From Nitrospirota bacterium (GTDB lineage: Bacteria > JACPQY01): a stretch of 22,688 nucleotides of DNA. The notes beneath the pieces were generated by a model. That model saw nothing but the letters and a program-made list of their open reading frames with translations, was not told where the DNA came from and did not search any database. Made by a program: the position numbers and the translations under genes. Of the stretch, positions 14,844 to 22,688 are shown one piece after another; the stretch's first letter is position 1, and every line of letters begins with the position of its first letter. Location of the stretch: assembly GCA_016180645.1 (NCBI GenBank), contig JACPAV010000065.1, positions 1-22,688 on the forward strand, written 5' to 3'.

Positions 14844-17384
14844 ATGGCGATCTCGTTCGAACGTATGAAGACACTCCACGACCGCGGCGAGGACCTTGCG
14901 TCGCTCCTGCCGTATTACGACTACGACCCCGAGGGCCAGGTCTTCATCCAAGTGGACGGCAGGCTGGGCGTCGGGTGGAAGATCGAACCGGTGCCGTCGG
15001 ACACGGATACGGACGAATCGCGATCGAGGCTGGCCGAACTCGTCGAAAAAATCCTCCTGGAAATTCCCCCGGAGTTTGCCGGCCAGTGGATTCTCGAAGT
15101 CAGCCGGGATGTGGAGGACACGCTGGACCGGTTCATATCGGCGTCCGATCTGAACGGTCGTGGGCTGCTGAAGCTCCTCTGCGAGGGTAAATGCGAACGA
15201 TATCGAAATGCCACTTCCTATGGATTCTGGAAAGGCAATCCCTACCGCTGCCGCAAGTTTTCAACCTACCTCCTATTGTCCTCCCCAAAGGTGGCCAATC
15301 TCCCCGGCGGCCCGCTGGCGTGGATCGGTCGCGGGCGTTCCTCGCTCGTCGATGAAGCCGAACGAAAATATCTCCAACGTAAGGCCGATCTGACCCGCCA
15401 GGCCATGGCGGTCGAGCGCGGCTTTGAAGGGTACGGTTTCAAGCCGCAACGGCTGGATCTGACGGGTCTGCTCGGAATCGTGTATCGAACCTTGAATCCC
15501 GGCCGGGCGGAAAAGTTCAGGTTTGGGAATCGGCCTGAAACGGCGGCGGGAGCCGACTTGACGTTCACGCCCGACGGTCGGCCGCTCCGCGAGCAAGTCG
15601 TCTTCGGAAACTGTGCCGTTCGGGAGGACCATCTGGATCTGGACGGCATGCACGCGCAGGTCTTCAGCCTCACGGGCCTTCCCGGCAGCGTGAGCCCGGG
15701 CCTCATCAACACGCTCCTCGAAAGGTATACCGGCGACCTCCTCGTCACGATTAATTTCGTCAACTTGTCGCTGTCCGATTCGAAAGGAGCCCTCGGCATG
15801 AAACGATTCCTCGCCGGCCGGCAGGCGAAATCGATCACCGGGCAGGAGAACCTTTCCGCGAAGGTGATTCTGGAGGAGCTCGACGAAGTGCTGCGGGAGA
15901 TCGAATCGCACAATCGGCGCATGGTCTGCTTCTCGGTGCACGCGGTGGCCTCCACGCCGCCCGAACGCCACGCCGAAGCGGCGGATTCCATCCTCCGCGC
16001 GTTCTCATTCGTGGGGGCGACGGCGACCGTTGAAACCGCCATCGCACTGCCGGTCCTGCTCTCCAGCCTCCCTCTTGCCTTCGACCCCAAATTGGATTCG
16101 TACATGCGCCGCCTCCGGAAAGTTCTCTCGGACCGCTTTGTGATGTTCTGCCCCCTCTGGGGGTACTTCCGGGGCACCCGATCGCCCACACAGCTTTACC
16201 TCACGCGGCAGGGCGTTCCGATCACGCTCGATCCGATGGATTGCGATACCAGCCCCCACGGCGTGATCCTCGCCACATCCGGCGCCGGCAAAAGCTTCTT
16301 CACCAACGACATGCTCATTCAAGCCCAACGGTTGGAACCCCGGCCGTTCGTCTTCATCATCGACGTCGGCGGCTCATATCAGAAATTGTGTGAGATGATG
16401 GACGGCGACTACGCCCAGATCCAACTCCGAGCTCCGACCTGCATCAACCCGTTTGCTGAAGAACTCAGCGACGCGAGCGTGGCGCTGTGGGTTCCCCTCT
16501 TGGCGCAGATGGTGCGAGACCCTGAGAGCGCCGAGCCGGTCACCCGCGAGCAGAAAGTCCTCTTCGAACTCGCCCTCCGCGGCGCTTTCGAGCACAAGCC
16601 CGGAAGCGAAATCTTCCTGAGCGACATCGTGGCCGAATTGAAAAAACAGGGCGCCCTCGGCGAATCCCTCGCGCTCAAACTCTACCCGTTCACCCGTCAG
16701 GGCCGCTTCGGAGTGTTCTTCGACGGCCCGACGAAACTCCGCATCGGCAACCGATTCATGGTCTTCGACCTCACCGAGGCGAAAGATCAGGTCGAACTGC
16801 GCGGGCCGCTCATGATGGCGGTGATGAATCTCATCATCCGCATCGTTCGGGAGGAAAACCTTCGCGGCACCCGAAAATACCTCATGATCGATGAAGCGTG
16901 GGCCTTCCTCAAAGATCCCGCAGCCGCAGAGTTCATCAAGGAAGGGTACAAAACGTTTCGGAAATACTCGGGGCTCGTTTTCGTCATCACGCAGGACGTG
17001 CTCGATCTGGTCCAGTTCCCCGCCGGTGAAGCGATCCTGTCCAACGCCCCGAACGTATTTCTGCTCAAACAGCAGGCCAAAGCCCTCGAGGCGCTCGGCA
17101 AGCACCTCCATCTTTCGGAAAATCAAATCCGGACCATCCAGTCGGTCCACATGCGTAAGGGCTACTACAGCGAAGCCTACGTCATGACCACGTTCGAAGG
17201 CGCCACGAGGGACGGCGTGATCCGCGTGGTGCCGGACCCGGTCTCGTACTGGGTGTCCACTACGGATGGCGCGGACGTTCAGGCCTTTCATGAAGCGGTC
17301 AAGGAAACCGGGGACAAGGTTGAGGCGATCCGGCGGCTGGCCGAACGATTCCCGATGGGAGCCGCGGCCGGGAGCTCCCGATGA
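14844..17384 (+). CDS. traC: TraC/VirB4-type conjugative secretion ATPase
   Basis: An 846-aa protein, about the size of F-plasmid TraC, the VirB4-class ATPase that energises pilus assembly and transfer at the inner membrane. The N-terminus (LLPYYDYDPEGQVFIQVDG, then LGVGWKIEP) matches the F-type TraC opening. The ATPase half has Walker A ATSGAGKS (Lys483, Ser484), Walker B YLMIDEAW (Asp683, Glu684) and the downstream VFVITQDVLDL segment typical of the family. All catalytic motifs are intact. It ends in an ATGA overlap with the next gene. The F-type neighbours TraV, TraW and TraU are not recognisable here, so either the rest of the system is elsewhere or this is a divergent apparatus. The symbol is by family, not proof of orthology. 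Confidence 0.88.
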   Translation: MAISFERMKTLHDRGEDLASLLPYYDYDPEGQVFIQVDGRLGVGWKIEPVPSDTDTDESRSRLAELVEKILLEIPPEFAGQWILEVSRDVEDTLDRFISASDLNGRGLLKLLCEGKCERYRNATSYGFWKGNPYRCRKFSTYLLLSSPKVANLPGGPLAWIGRGRSSLVDEAERKYLQRKADLTRQAMAVERGFEGYGFKPQRLDLTGLLGIVYRTLNPGRAEKFRFGNRPETAAGADLTFTPDGRPLREQVVFGNCAVREDHLDLDGMHAQVFSLTGLPGSVSPGLINTLLERYTGDLLVTINFVNLSLSDSKGALGMKRFLAGRQAKSITGQENLSAKVILEELDEVLREIESHNRRMVCFSVHAVASTPPERHAEAADSILRAFSFVGATATVETAIALPVLLSSLPLAFDPKLDSYMRRLRKVLSDRFVMFCPLWGYFRGTRSPTQLYLTRQGVPITLDPMDCDTSPHGVILATSGAGKSFFTNDMLIQAQRLEPRPFVFIIDVGGSYQKLCEMMDGDYAQIQLRAPTCINPFAEELSDASVALWVPLLAQMVRDPESAEPVTREQKVLFELALRGAFEHKPGSEIFLSDIVAELKKQGALGESLALKLYPFTRQGRFGVFFDGPTKLRIGNRFMVFDLTEAKDQVELRGPLMMAVMNLIIRIVREENLRGTRKYLMIDEAWAFLKDPAAAEFIKEGYKTFRKYSGLVFVITQDVLDLVQFPAGEAILSNAPNVFLLKQQAKALEALGKHLHLSENQIRTIQSVHMRKGYYSEAYVMTTFEGATRDGVIRVVPDPVSYWVSTTDGADVQAFHEAVKETGDKVEAIRRLAERFPMGAAAGSSR

Positions 17385-17902
17385 GATGGGTTGCAGCAGC
17401 CGCCCTGGTGGTAGCCATGATTTCCGGCACGATCACCCTCGGAGTGACCCGCGCCTCCAAGGAGAGGGAGTCGATCTTGGAGGCTCGCTTGAGGGTCATC
17501 GAGGAAAAGACCGGCATCACCCGAGCCGGCGGCGCGAGCCTGGGACGAATCGGTGGGGGATTCCCATTGCCGCTGAAGCCCCCCCCGAACCTGTCCGGTG
17601 TCCGGCGGCTCCGATGGAACGCACACGGCCTCGAACTTTGGGGGCCTTCCAAAGAGAAGTGTGCCGAGTGGGGGGGACGATTTGCTGGGGGCACCTGCCG
17701 TCTATCTTCCGGAGGGATTGTGAATCGACCTGTGTTAAATCGAGACTCGGCCCCTGCGAGCGCCGAGTGGGAAGTGCCGACGCTGCGAGGTGTGGGCGTT
17801 CTGCTCGATCGGCTCCGGCGGCGGCCGTTCGTTCTGACGGAAGCCGATTGGGAAAACGGACGCCTGAGTGTTACCGGCCACCTCGCACCGGGTGGAGATT
17901 GA
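17381..17902 (+). CDS. single-span inner-membrane protein, possibly PilO/GspM-like
   Basis: A 173-aa protein whose ATG overlaps the stop of the TraC-like gene (ATGA) and whose TGA overlaps an in-frame ATG of the next gene. It has one N-terminal membrane segment (about residues 3-23, AAAALVVAMISG...), a short charged coiled-coil stretch (SKERESILEARLRVIEEK) and a periplasmic remainder. The C-terminal part (VPTLRGVGVLLDRLRRR then GRLSVTGHL) loosely resembles the PilO/GspM ferredoxin-like domain. That resemblance is by eye and weak. In F-type operons a small membrane protein (TrbI) follows TraC, so the position would also fit a coupling or assembly factor. I do not recognise the family with certainty. 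Confidence 0.7.
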   Translation: MRWVAAAALVVAMISGTITLGVTRASKERESILEARLRVIEEKTGITRAGGASLGRIGGGFPLPLKPPPNLSGVRRLRWNAHGLELWGPSKEKCAEWGGRFAGGTCRLSSGGIVNRPVLNRDSAPASAEWEVPTLRGVGVLLDRLRRRPFVLTEADWENGRLSVTGHLAPGGD

Positions 17903-17904
17903 TG

Positions 17905-17911
17905 AAGGAGG
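17905..17911 (+). promoter_or_regulatory. ribosome binding site deciding the start at 17917
   Basis: AAGGAGG sits 5 nt before ATG 17917. The alternative in-frame ATG at 17902, overlapping the previous stop, has no comparable site, so 17917 is the better start. Confidence 0.7.
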
Positions 17912-17916
17912 ATTCG

Positions 17917-18519
17917 ATGAAAACGAAACGCTGGCTCAGCATCTCGGTTGTTGGTCTGTGTGCGATGATCGGGGGGGTCTTCGTCGCCCTTCGTACGGGC
18001 GCCTTCGGGCAATCCGCAGAGAAAGGTCTACTGGGCGATTTCGGGGGCGGGGGTGACACCGAAACCTCAGTCACCCCGAGTCCAGGTGAGGGATCGCCCA
18101 CCGATGGATCGGCTTCCCTGTCGAAAGCGCAAAAGCAGACCGCTCCTCCCGAGGAACGACTGCCGGCGCTCGATTGGGTGAGCGATCCCGAGCTGGATGC
18201 TCTCCGAATGGATGTCTACAAGGCCGAACTCCGCGCGAGGCTGCTCAAGGCCACGGCTGAAATTCGAGACTACGAGAAACGGCTGAGCGGAAAGCCCGCA
18301 AGAGACATTGAAGCCCCGAAGCCGGTTGCACCCCCCAAGCCGAAGCCCAAACTGAAACTCATCGCCGTCGACGGCAAGGGGGCCATCGTGGAAGTGGACG
18401 GCCGAACCTACTCGTTCGACAAACCTGGTGATCAGGAAGGAAAAGTGTCGCTCAAGGGCGTTACCTCGGACCGCGCCCTCATCGAAGTGGACGGGGAAGA
18501 CTTCGAAGCGAAGTTCTGA
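17917..18519 (+). CDS. bitopic membrane protein with GspC/PilP-like C-terminal domain
   Basis: A 200-aa protein. One transmembrane segment near residues 6-25 is followed by a Gly/Ser/Thr-rich linker, a helical charged region (about 90-130, DALRMDVYKAELRARLLKA), a Pro/Lys-rich spacer, and a compact beta domain (about 146-200: LIAVDGKGAIVEVDG ... RALIEVDGEDFEAKF). The last resembles the homology region of GspC and PilP, which links inner-membrane platforms to outer-membrane secretins; the similarity is in pattern only. With the preceding gene it would form a PilO-PilP-like pair next to a type IV secretion ATPase, which is unusual. It is the last gene of the operon-like run. The upstream in-frame ATG 17902 would add five residues. 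Confidence 0.7.
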   Translation: MKTKRWLSISVVGLCAMIGGVFVALRTGAFGQSAEKGLLGDFGGGGDTETSVTPSPGEGSPTDGSASLSKAQKQTAPPEERLPALDWVSDPELDALRMDVYKAELRARLLKATAEIRDYEKRLSGKPARDIEAPKPVAPPKPKPKLKLIAVDGKGAIVEVDGRTYSFDKPGDQEGKVSLKGVTSDRALIEVDGEDFEAKF

Positions 18520-18583
18520 CGCGTCGCGCTACGGCTGATTTCCCATCCCGTCTCGGCTAAGATGCTTGGGAACAAGGAAACCC

Positions 18584-19204
18584 ATGCCACTCCACCGGCC
18601 TTCGATCTGTCAACTCGCCCGAACTGCCTCCGTGCTGGTCTTTGTCGCAACCTCGGGCTGCGCCTCCTTGAACCTTCGTACCCGCGGGGGCGGACCGGTC
18701 GTTCAGGAAATGGCCCCTGCATTTCGATTGCGCGCGATGACCGGCAACGACATTTCCCTGACCGACGTCCTCGCCCAAGGTCCGGTCGTGCTCGTTTTCT
18801 ACGAGAGTTCCAAATCCTCCCACTGTCGGAAGCAACTCGATGAGTTCAACCGGAACCTGGGGGAATTCAGACGCCGCGGAGCGATACTGCTTGCCGTCAG
18901 CGCGGATTCCCCGGAAACCTCCGCTCAACTCGCAAAAGATCTTCATTTGGCTTTTCCCCTCCTGTCCGATCCTTCACTCGAAACGATCCAAGCGTACGGC
19001 ATGGCTCGGATGGAGAAGGATGCGGCCGTTCCCGGCATATTCATTATCCCGCAAAGCGGCCGGATCTACTGGAAGTACGTGTCCGAGGCCATGGGCGATC
19101 GCCCCTCACTCCGCTGGGTTCTCTACATTCTCGATGACGCGCTCGGTCAAACAAGCGAATCCTTGAAACCGGGCGCGGTCTTCCCGCACCAGCAAAAATT
19201 CTAG
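18584..19204 (+). CDS. redoxin (AhpC/TSA-like) lipoprotein
   Basis: A 206-aa protein with a thioredoxin-fold peroxiredoxin-like body. The signal peptide ends T-S-G-C (Cys26), so it is probably membrane-anchored and faces the periplasm. The body shows APAFRL, then VVLVFYESSKSSHC with Cys81 in the peroxidatic position, LLAVSADSPE, FPLLSDPS and a VPGIFII cis-Pro loop. The usual P-x-x-x-T-x-x-C is reduced to S-x-x-C without the Pro, and no resolving Cys is evident, so peroxidase activity is uncertain; a 1-Cys enzyme or a thiol chaperone are alternatives. Start ATG 18584 is preferred because AAGGA ends 5 nt upstream; an in-frame TTG at 18566 would add six residues. It is separated from the previous gene by 64 nt with no visible terminator. 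Confidence 0.8.
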   Translation: MPLHRPSICQLARTASVLVFVATSGCASLNLRTRGGGPVVQEMAPAFRLRAMTGNDISLTDVLAQGPVVLVFYESSKSSHCRKQLDEFNRNLGEFRRRGAILLAVSADSPETSAQLAKDLHLAFPLLSDPSLETIQAYGMARMEKDAAVPGIFIIPQSGRIYWKYVSEAMGDRPSLRWVLYILDDALGQTSESLKPGAVFPHQQKF

Positions 19205-19247
19205 GCGTTTCTATAGAGGCTAAGCCTCGATAGACAGAATTCCGATT

Positions 19248-19308
19248 CGTAGGGGAGCATCTTCAGATGCTCCCTCTTGTTGGGAGGGTCTGAAGACCCC
19301 CCCCTACG
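19248..19308. repeat. palindromic intergenic element, member 1
   Basis: A 61-bp element bounded by the 8-bp inverted repeat CGTAGGGG / CCCCTACG. Inside are two hairpins: a perfect 10-bp stem at 19253-19274 (GGGAGCATCT, loop TC) and a 6-bp stem at 19286-19299 (GGGTCT, loop GA). It may form one long cruciform or two separate hairpins. Same design as the elements at 19848 and 20535. It lies in the 244-nt gap after the redoxin gene; a shorter hairpin (GAGGC-TAA-GCCTC) near 19217-19229 precedes it. Confidence 0.8.
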
Positions 19309-19363
19309 CATTCTCGAAGAACAAAGGGTCTTGGCTCACCGTCACGGTCCACATCGAATCCGC

Positions 19364-19390
19364 TTGACAGGGCCGGGACACCTGTCTAAT
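19364..19390 (+). promoter_or_regulatory. putative sigma-70-type promoter for the small lipoprotein
   Basis: A perfect -35 box TTGACA (19364-19369) is followed by TCTAAT (19385-19390, five of six to TATAAT) at a short 15-nt spacing, or by TAATAG at 17 nt with a weaker match. It lies about 60 nt upstream of ATG 19449 on the same strand. Confidence 0.5.
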
Positions 19391-19436
19391 AGTCACTCTC
19401 CAGAGACGAAGGTCTCCAAAAGAGTTTACCCAATTG

Positions 19437-19444
19437 AAGGAGGT
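19437..19444 (+). promoter_or_regulatory. strong ribosome binding site of the small lipoprotein
   Basis: AAGGAGGT, 4 nt before ATG 19449. It rules out the upstream in-frame TTG at 19434, which lies just before this site. Confidence 0.75.
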
Positions 19445-19448
19445 GCTA

Positions 19449-19835
19449 ATGAAATCACTTAAGGTATTGGCGGTTGCCGCCGTCGTCGGCCTTTCGGCCA
19501 CGGCCTGCGTGTCGAAAGCCGTCATGGTCAACACGGCGACCGCGCCGATCCAGGCGCAGGTCAGCGCCAAAGTTATCGGAACGGCCGAAGGAAAATCCTG
19601 CGGCATGTTCTGGGCGCCGTTTGTCACTCAACTCCTGGCCGGATTGGCCAAGGTGGAAGGCGTTCCGGGGGGCGTGAACACGGCCCTTTTCTACAACGCG
19701 ACACAGGGCGCGCTCCAGCAGAAGCCTGAAGCCGATGCCTTTGCCGGGTTGAGGACGGAGGTCACAACGACCGACTACCTGATCATTGCGAAGACGTGCG
19801 TGAGCGTCCGCGCAAAAGCCGTCCAATTTCAATAA
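19449..19835 (+). CDS. small lipoprotein, possibly TRL-like family
   Basis: A 128-aa predicted lipoprotein: MKSLKVLAVAAVVGLSATAC with the lipid Cys at residue 20. The mature part is about 108 aa with two further Cys (in GKSCGMFW and AKTCVSV) that could pair. The layout, with VMVNTATAPIQ near the start, a GTAEGKSCG turn, a central hydrophobic segment and a final YLIIAKTCVSVRAKAV strand, loosely recalls TRL-like lipoproteins (small cell-surface or periplasmic proteins of unknown role), but I am not sure of the family. It appears to be a single-gene unit with its own promoter and a strong downstream terminator. Confidence 0.75.
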   Translation: MKSLKVLAVAAVVGLSATACVSKAVMVNTATAPIQAQVSAKVIGTAEGKSCGMFWAPFVTQLLAGLAKVEGVPGGVNTALFYNATQGALQQKPEADAFAGLRTEVTTTDYLIIAKTCVSVRAKAVQFQ

Positions 19836-19847
19836 GAAAGTAGAGCC

Positions 19848-19958
19848 GTAGGGGAGGACCTCGCTGCCGCCCGGCTCCGAAGCCATTCGGAGCCGCGGCC
19901 GCACTCGAAGACGTGTCAGGTCCTCCCTGCTTGGGAGCAGCTAAAGCTGCTCCCCTAC
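19848..19958. repeat. palindromic intergenic element, member 2 (enlarged)
   Basis: A 111-bp element with the 9-bp terminal inverted repeat GTAGGGGAG / CTCCCCTAC. Its right hairpin is a perfect 10-bp stem (19933-19954, GGGAGCAGCT, loop AA). The left arm is also a perfect 10-bp repeat (GGGAGGACCT, 19852-19861 with 19918-19927), but its loop is filled by about 56 bp that hold another perfect 10-bp hairpin (19872-19895, CGGCTCCGAA, loop GCCA). It lies just after the stop of the small lipoprotein. Confidence 0.8.
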
Positions 19959-19977
19959 TCGAGAAATCGAGTTTGTG

Positions 19978-20013
19978 AAGGCGGCGGGAAGAGTTTCCCG
20001 CCGCCTTTCTTTT
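19978..20013 (+). terminator. strong rho-independent terminator
   Basis: A 13-bp perfect stem AAGGCGGCGGGAA (19978-19990), loop GAGT, complementary arm 19995-20007, then TCTTTT. It terminates plus-strand transcription from the small lipoprotein. Its T tract overlaps the stop codon of the convergent thioesterase gene. On the minus strand the stem follows that stop directly, but no T run comes after it. A smaller hairpin (ACTCGA-GAAA-TCGAGT, 19957-19972) lies just upstream. Confidence 0.88.
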
Positions 20014-20462
20014 CAGTTGATCTTCCGGAGATGATACTCGAACTCCAGCTCTGCAGCCAGCTCGCCTTTCTCGTTGGTCATCTGAAGTTTCACCGGAAAA
20101 TTGTACTTCCCGTCCCGTTCCACCGCCGCCATGGCGGTCTCCACGGCGAGAGGTTCGATCGTGCCCGTACACACAAGCCGCTCCCGAAACGGCTTCCGAT
20201 AATTGACTTTTGCCCCCCGTACCACGATCACCAGCTTTCCCATGTCCAGAACCGAAGACACGAGCGCGGCGCCCGTCGTCTCACCCGCCGTGAAGATCGC
20301 CCCGGCATGAACGGTCGCGACATGGTTCGAAACGTTTTCGCTGAAGGCCATTTCCGATGTCACCTTTCCATCGCCGAGTGACTTGATCTTCAAATTGAGC
20401 CGTCGGATGTACGGCACCGCCTGCTCCAACATCGCCTGAAGCGCTTCAAGGTCTACGGCCAT
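20013..20462 (-). CDS. hotdog-fold thioesterase (DUF4442 / PaaI-like)
   Basis: A 149-aa protein, the usual size for a single hotdog domain. Signature NHVATVHAGAIFTAGETTGA (residues 46-65) with Asn46, His52, Gly54 and Glu61 matches the catalytic helix region of PaaI/DUF4442-type acyl-CoA thioesterases; strands such as LVIVVRGAKVNYRKPF follow. It probably hydrolyses an acyl-CoA in the cytoplasm; the substrate cannot be told. An AAAGGAG site (20469-20475 on the minus strand) lies 6 nt before the start. It is the only minus-strand gene in the window and stands alone between two convergent or divergent plus-strand units. Confidence 0.82.
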   Translation of the reverse strand: MAVDLEALQAMLEQAVPYIRRLNLKIKSLGDGKVTSEMAFSENVSNHVATVHAGAIFTAGETTGAALVSSVLDMGKLVIVVRGAKVNYRKPFRERLVCTGTIEPLAVETAMAAVERDGKYNFPVKLQMTNEKGELAAELEFEYHLRKIN

Positions 20463-20534
20463 ACTTTACTCCTTTCGGGGACTTGGTTGCTCCATATCTG
20501 CGCAGGGCCTGTAACGTCTCGGTGAACCCATCAT

Positions 20535-20596
20535 GGTAGCCGCAACCTTTAGGTTGCGTCCGCGCCGTTGTGCGCAGGCTAAAGCCTGCGGCTACC
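20535..20596. repeat. palindromic intergenic element, member 3
   Basis: A 62-bp element with the perfect 10-bp terminal inverted repeat GGTAGCCGCA / TGCGGCTACC. Two 7-bp hairpins are nested inside: CGCAACC-TTTA-GGTTGCG (20541-20558) and CGCAGGC-TAAA-GCCTGCG (20573-20590), with mutually complementary loops. It lies in the 289-nt gap between the thioesterase and citrate synthase genes. Confidence 0.85.
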
Positions 20597-20705
20597 AAGC
20601 ACTAGCTCTCTCGCATAGATCCGACGGGATCACCGAAACGTTACCAGGACCTTCAGGGCGCTGATATAGCTCCCTGGCGGCGCCGGTGCAAGTTGACCGC
20701 GGGCA

Positions 20706-20734
20706 TTGATCCTGCTCCGGCAGCGTGCTAGCGT
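20706..20734 (+). promoter_or_regulatory. weak candidate promoter of the citrate synthase gene
   Basis: TTGATC (20706-20711) and TAGCGT (20729-20734) are 17 nt apart, a spacing that fits sigma-70, but the -10 matches only three of six bases. Transcription would start very near the GGAGG ribosome binding site (20743-20747) of ATG 20752. Confidence 0.35.
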
Positions 20735-20751
20735 AACCGAACGGAGGACTT

Positions 20752-22059
<1,308 letters not shown>

Positions 22060-22068
22060 GTTTTCACC

Positions 22069-22533
22069 GTGGCCGCCCAGGAGAAAGAGCCCTACACCGT
22101 TTCCAGCATCGGTCCTTGGAAGGATCTGGTCCGCCAGAAGGGAGCCGCCCAGGGAAAAATATTCCTAAGCCAGATTCTCAAGTTGGAGAACATGGATATC
22201 TCGCTCAATGCCCTCAAGCCCGGTTGGCTCAATCCGTATCTGCACCGGCACATCGACCACGAGGAGGTCTACCTCTTCATCAGCGGCAATGGCGAAATGA
22301 AGCTGGACGACCGGATTATCCAAGTGAAAGAGGGTGATGTGGTGCGAATCTCCCCCGGCGTGGCGCGTGGCATTCGGAACCCGGCTTCGAATACGGACGA
22401 GTTGTGGCACATCTGCGTGCGCGCCTCCAAGGGACCGTTCATGCTGACCGACGCTCCCGGCGCCGGTCCGGTCGACGGCGTGGACGACTGGTCCTACGAC
22501 AAGCTGATCGAAAAGCTTCGCAAGACGAAATAG
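22069..22533 (+). CDS. small cupin-domain protein
   Basis: A 154-aa single-domain cupin starting at GTG 22069, 9 nt after citrate synthase, without a clear ribosome binding site, so it may depend on coupling. Cupin motif 1 is clear: G52...H59-R-H61...E66...G73 in PGWLNPYLHRHIDHEEVYLFISGNG (here described by residues rather than as a unit). Motif 2 reads GDVVRISPGVARGIRN, where the usual metal-ligand His is Arg100. Three of the four classical ligands remain, so the metal site may be altered. Small-molecule binding or an isomerase or dioxygenase activity are all possible; no substrate can be named. Confidence 0.8.
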   Translation: MAAQEKEPYTVSSIGPWKDLVRQKGAAQGKIFLSQILKLENMDISLNALKPGWLNPYLHRHIDHEEVYLFISGNGEMKLDDRIIQVKEGDVVRISPGVARGIRNPASNTDELWHICVRASKGPFMLTDAPGAGPVDGVDDWSYDKLIEKLRKTK

Positions 22534-22688
22534 TCCGCCTCAAAGCGGATTGATCTTTCTGATTCCTCGTCCACCTGTGCTCTGATCCCTGTAGCCGAGC
22601 CTTAACCTGAATCCGGCGTGAAGGTGAGTATATCACAGCTGGATTCCTTGCTTGGCGAGGGGCTAGTGCGTATTCTGAGGGGATGGGC
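22534..22688. other. non-coding end of window
   Basis: No gene is recognisable in these 155 nt. The only signal is a possible promoter reading out of the window: TTGCTT (22648-22653), a 17-nt spacer and TATTCT (22671-22676), a weak match that could serve a gene beyond the edge. Confidence 0.4.

Noticed and set aside
15266-16189. Long minus-strand open frames across the TraC-like gene
   Set aside because: They are antisense to a gene with intact Walker motifs and show no recognisable domain or ribosome binding site.
22534-22549. Small hairpin TCCGC-CTCAAA-GCGGA after the cupin gene as a terminator
   Set aside because: The stem is only 5 bp and the following stretch is not a convincing T run.

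Overview
The window is GC-rich and compact. It reads like a Gram-negative chromosome of deltaproteobacterial grade or an uncultured phylum with similar genes: many lipoproteins with type II signal peptides, choice-of-anchor and Ig-like surface modules, an F-type conjugation ATPase, and a bacterial-type citrate synthase. The taxon cannot be fixed from the sequence alone. No tRNA, rRNA, CRISPR array, insertion sequence or integrase was seen.

Region 1 (about 1-14821) is a head-to-tail run of plus-strand genes with gaps of 4 nt or ATGA overlaps. It starts with the 3' end of an unidentified gene and continues with six lipoproteins. Four are paralogs of about 800 aa (starts at 114, 2566, 5006 and 10108). 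Each has a lipobox signal peptide, a glucodextranase-B-like Ig domain, a choice-of-anchor-X-like domain, a helical linker, a predicted caspase-fold (clan CD-like) domain with a THG ... SCRS His/Cys pair, and a C-terminal jellyroll-type domain. The third copy is broken by a 127-nt deletion and frameshift. Interleaved are a von Willebrand factor A lipoprotein (7316) and an Ig/FN3/NHL-propeller lipoprotein (12509). Their bodies are unrelated to the paralogs, yet they carry the same signal-peptide DNA. A 78-bp tail-to-head junction (end of one gene, stop, 4 nt, start and leader of the next) recurs four times and looks like the recombination boundary through which the array grew.

Region 2 (14844-18519) continues on the same strand: a TraC/VirB4-type secretion ATPase, a small single-span membrane protein with a PilO/GspM-like flavour, and a bitopic protein with a GspC/PilP-like C-terminal domain. 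Strong ribosome binding sites and an ATGA overlap mark it as an operon. The lipoprotein array therefore sits directly upstream of parts of a type IV secretion or envelope-spanning machine. This linkage is the most interesting feature of the window; the joint function is inference.

Region 3 (18584-22533) is ordinary genome: a redoxin-like lipoprotein, a small lipoprotein with its own promoter and a strong intrinsic terminator, a convergent hotdog thioesterase, then citrate synthase followed by a small cupin. Its intergenic spaces hold three members of a palindromic repeat family with GTAG...CTAC ends and nested hairpins. The last 155 nt hold no recognisable gene.
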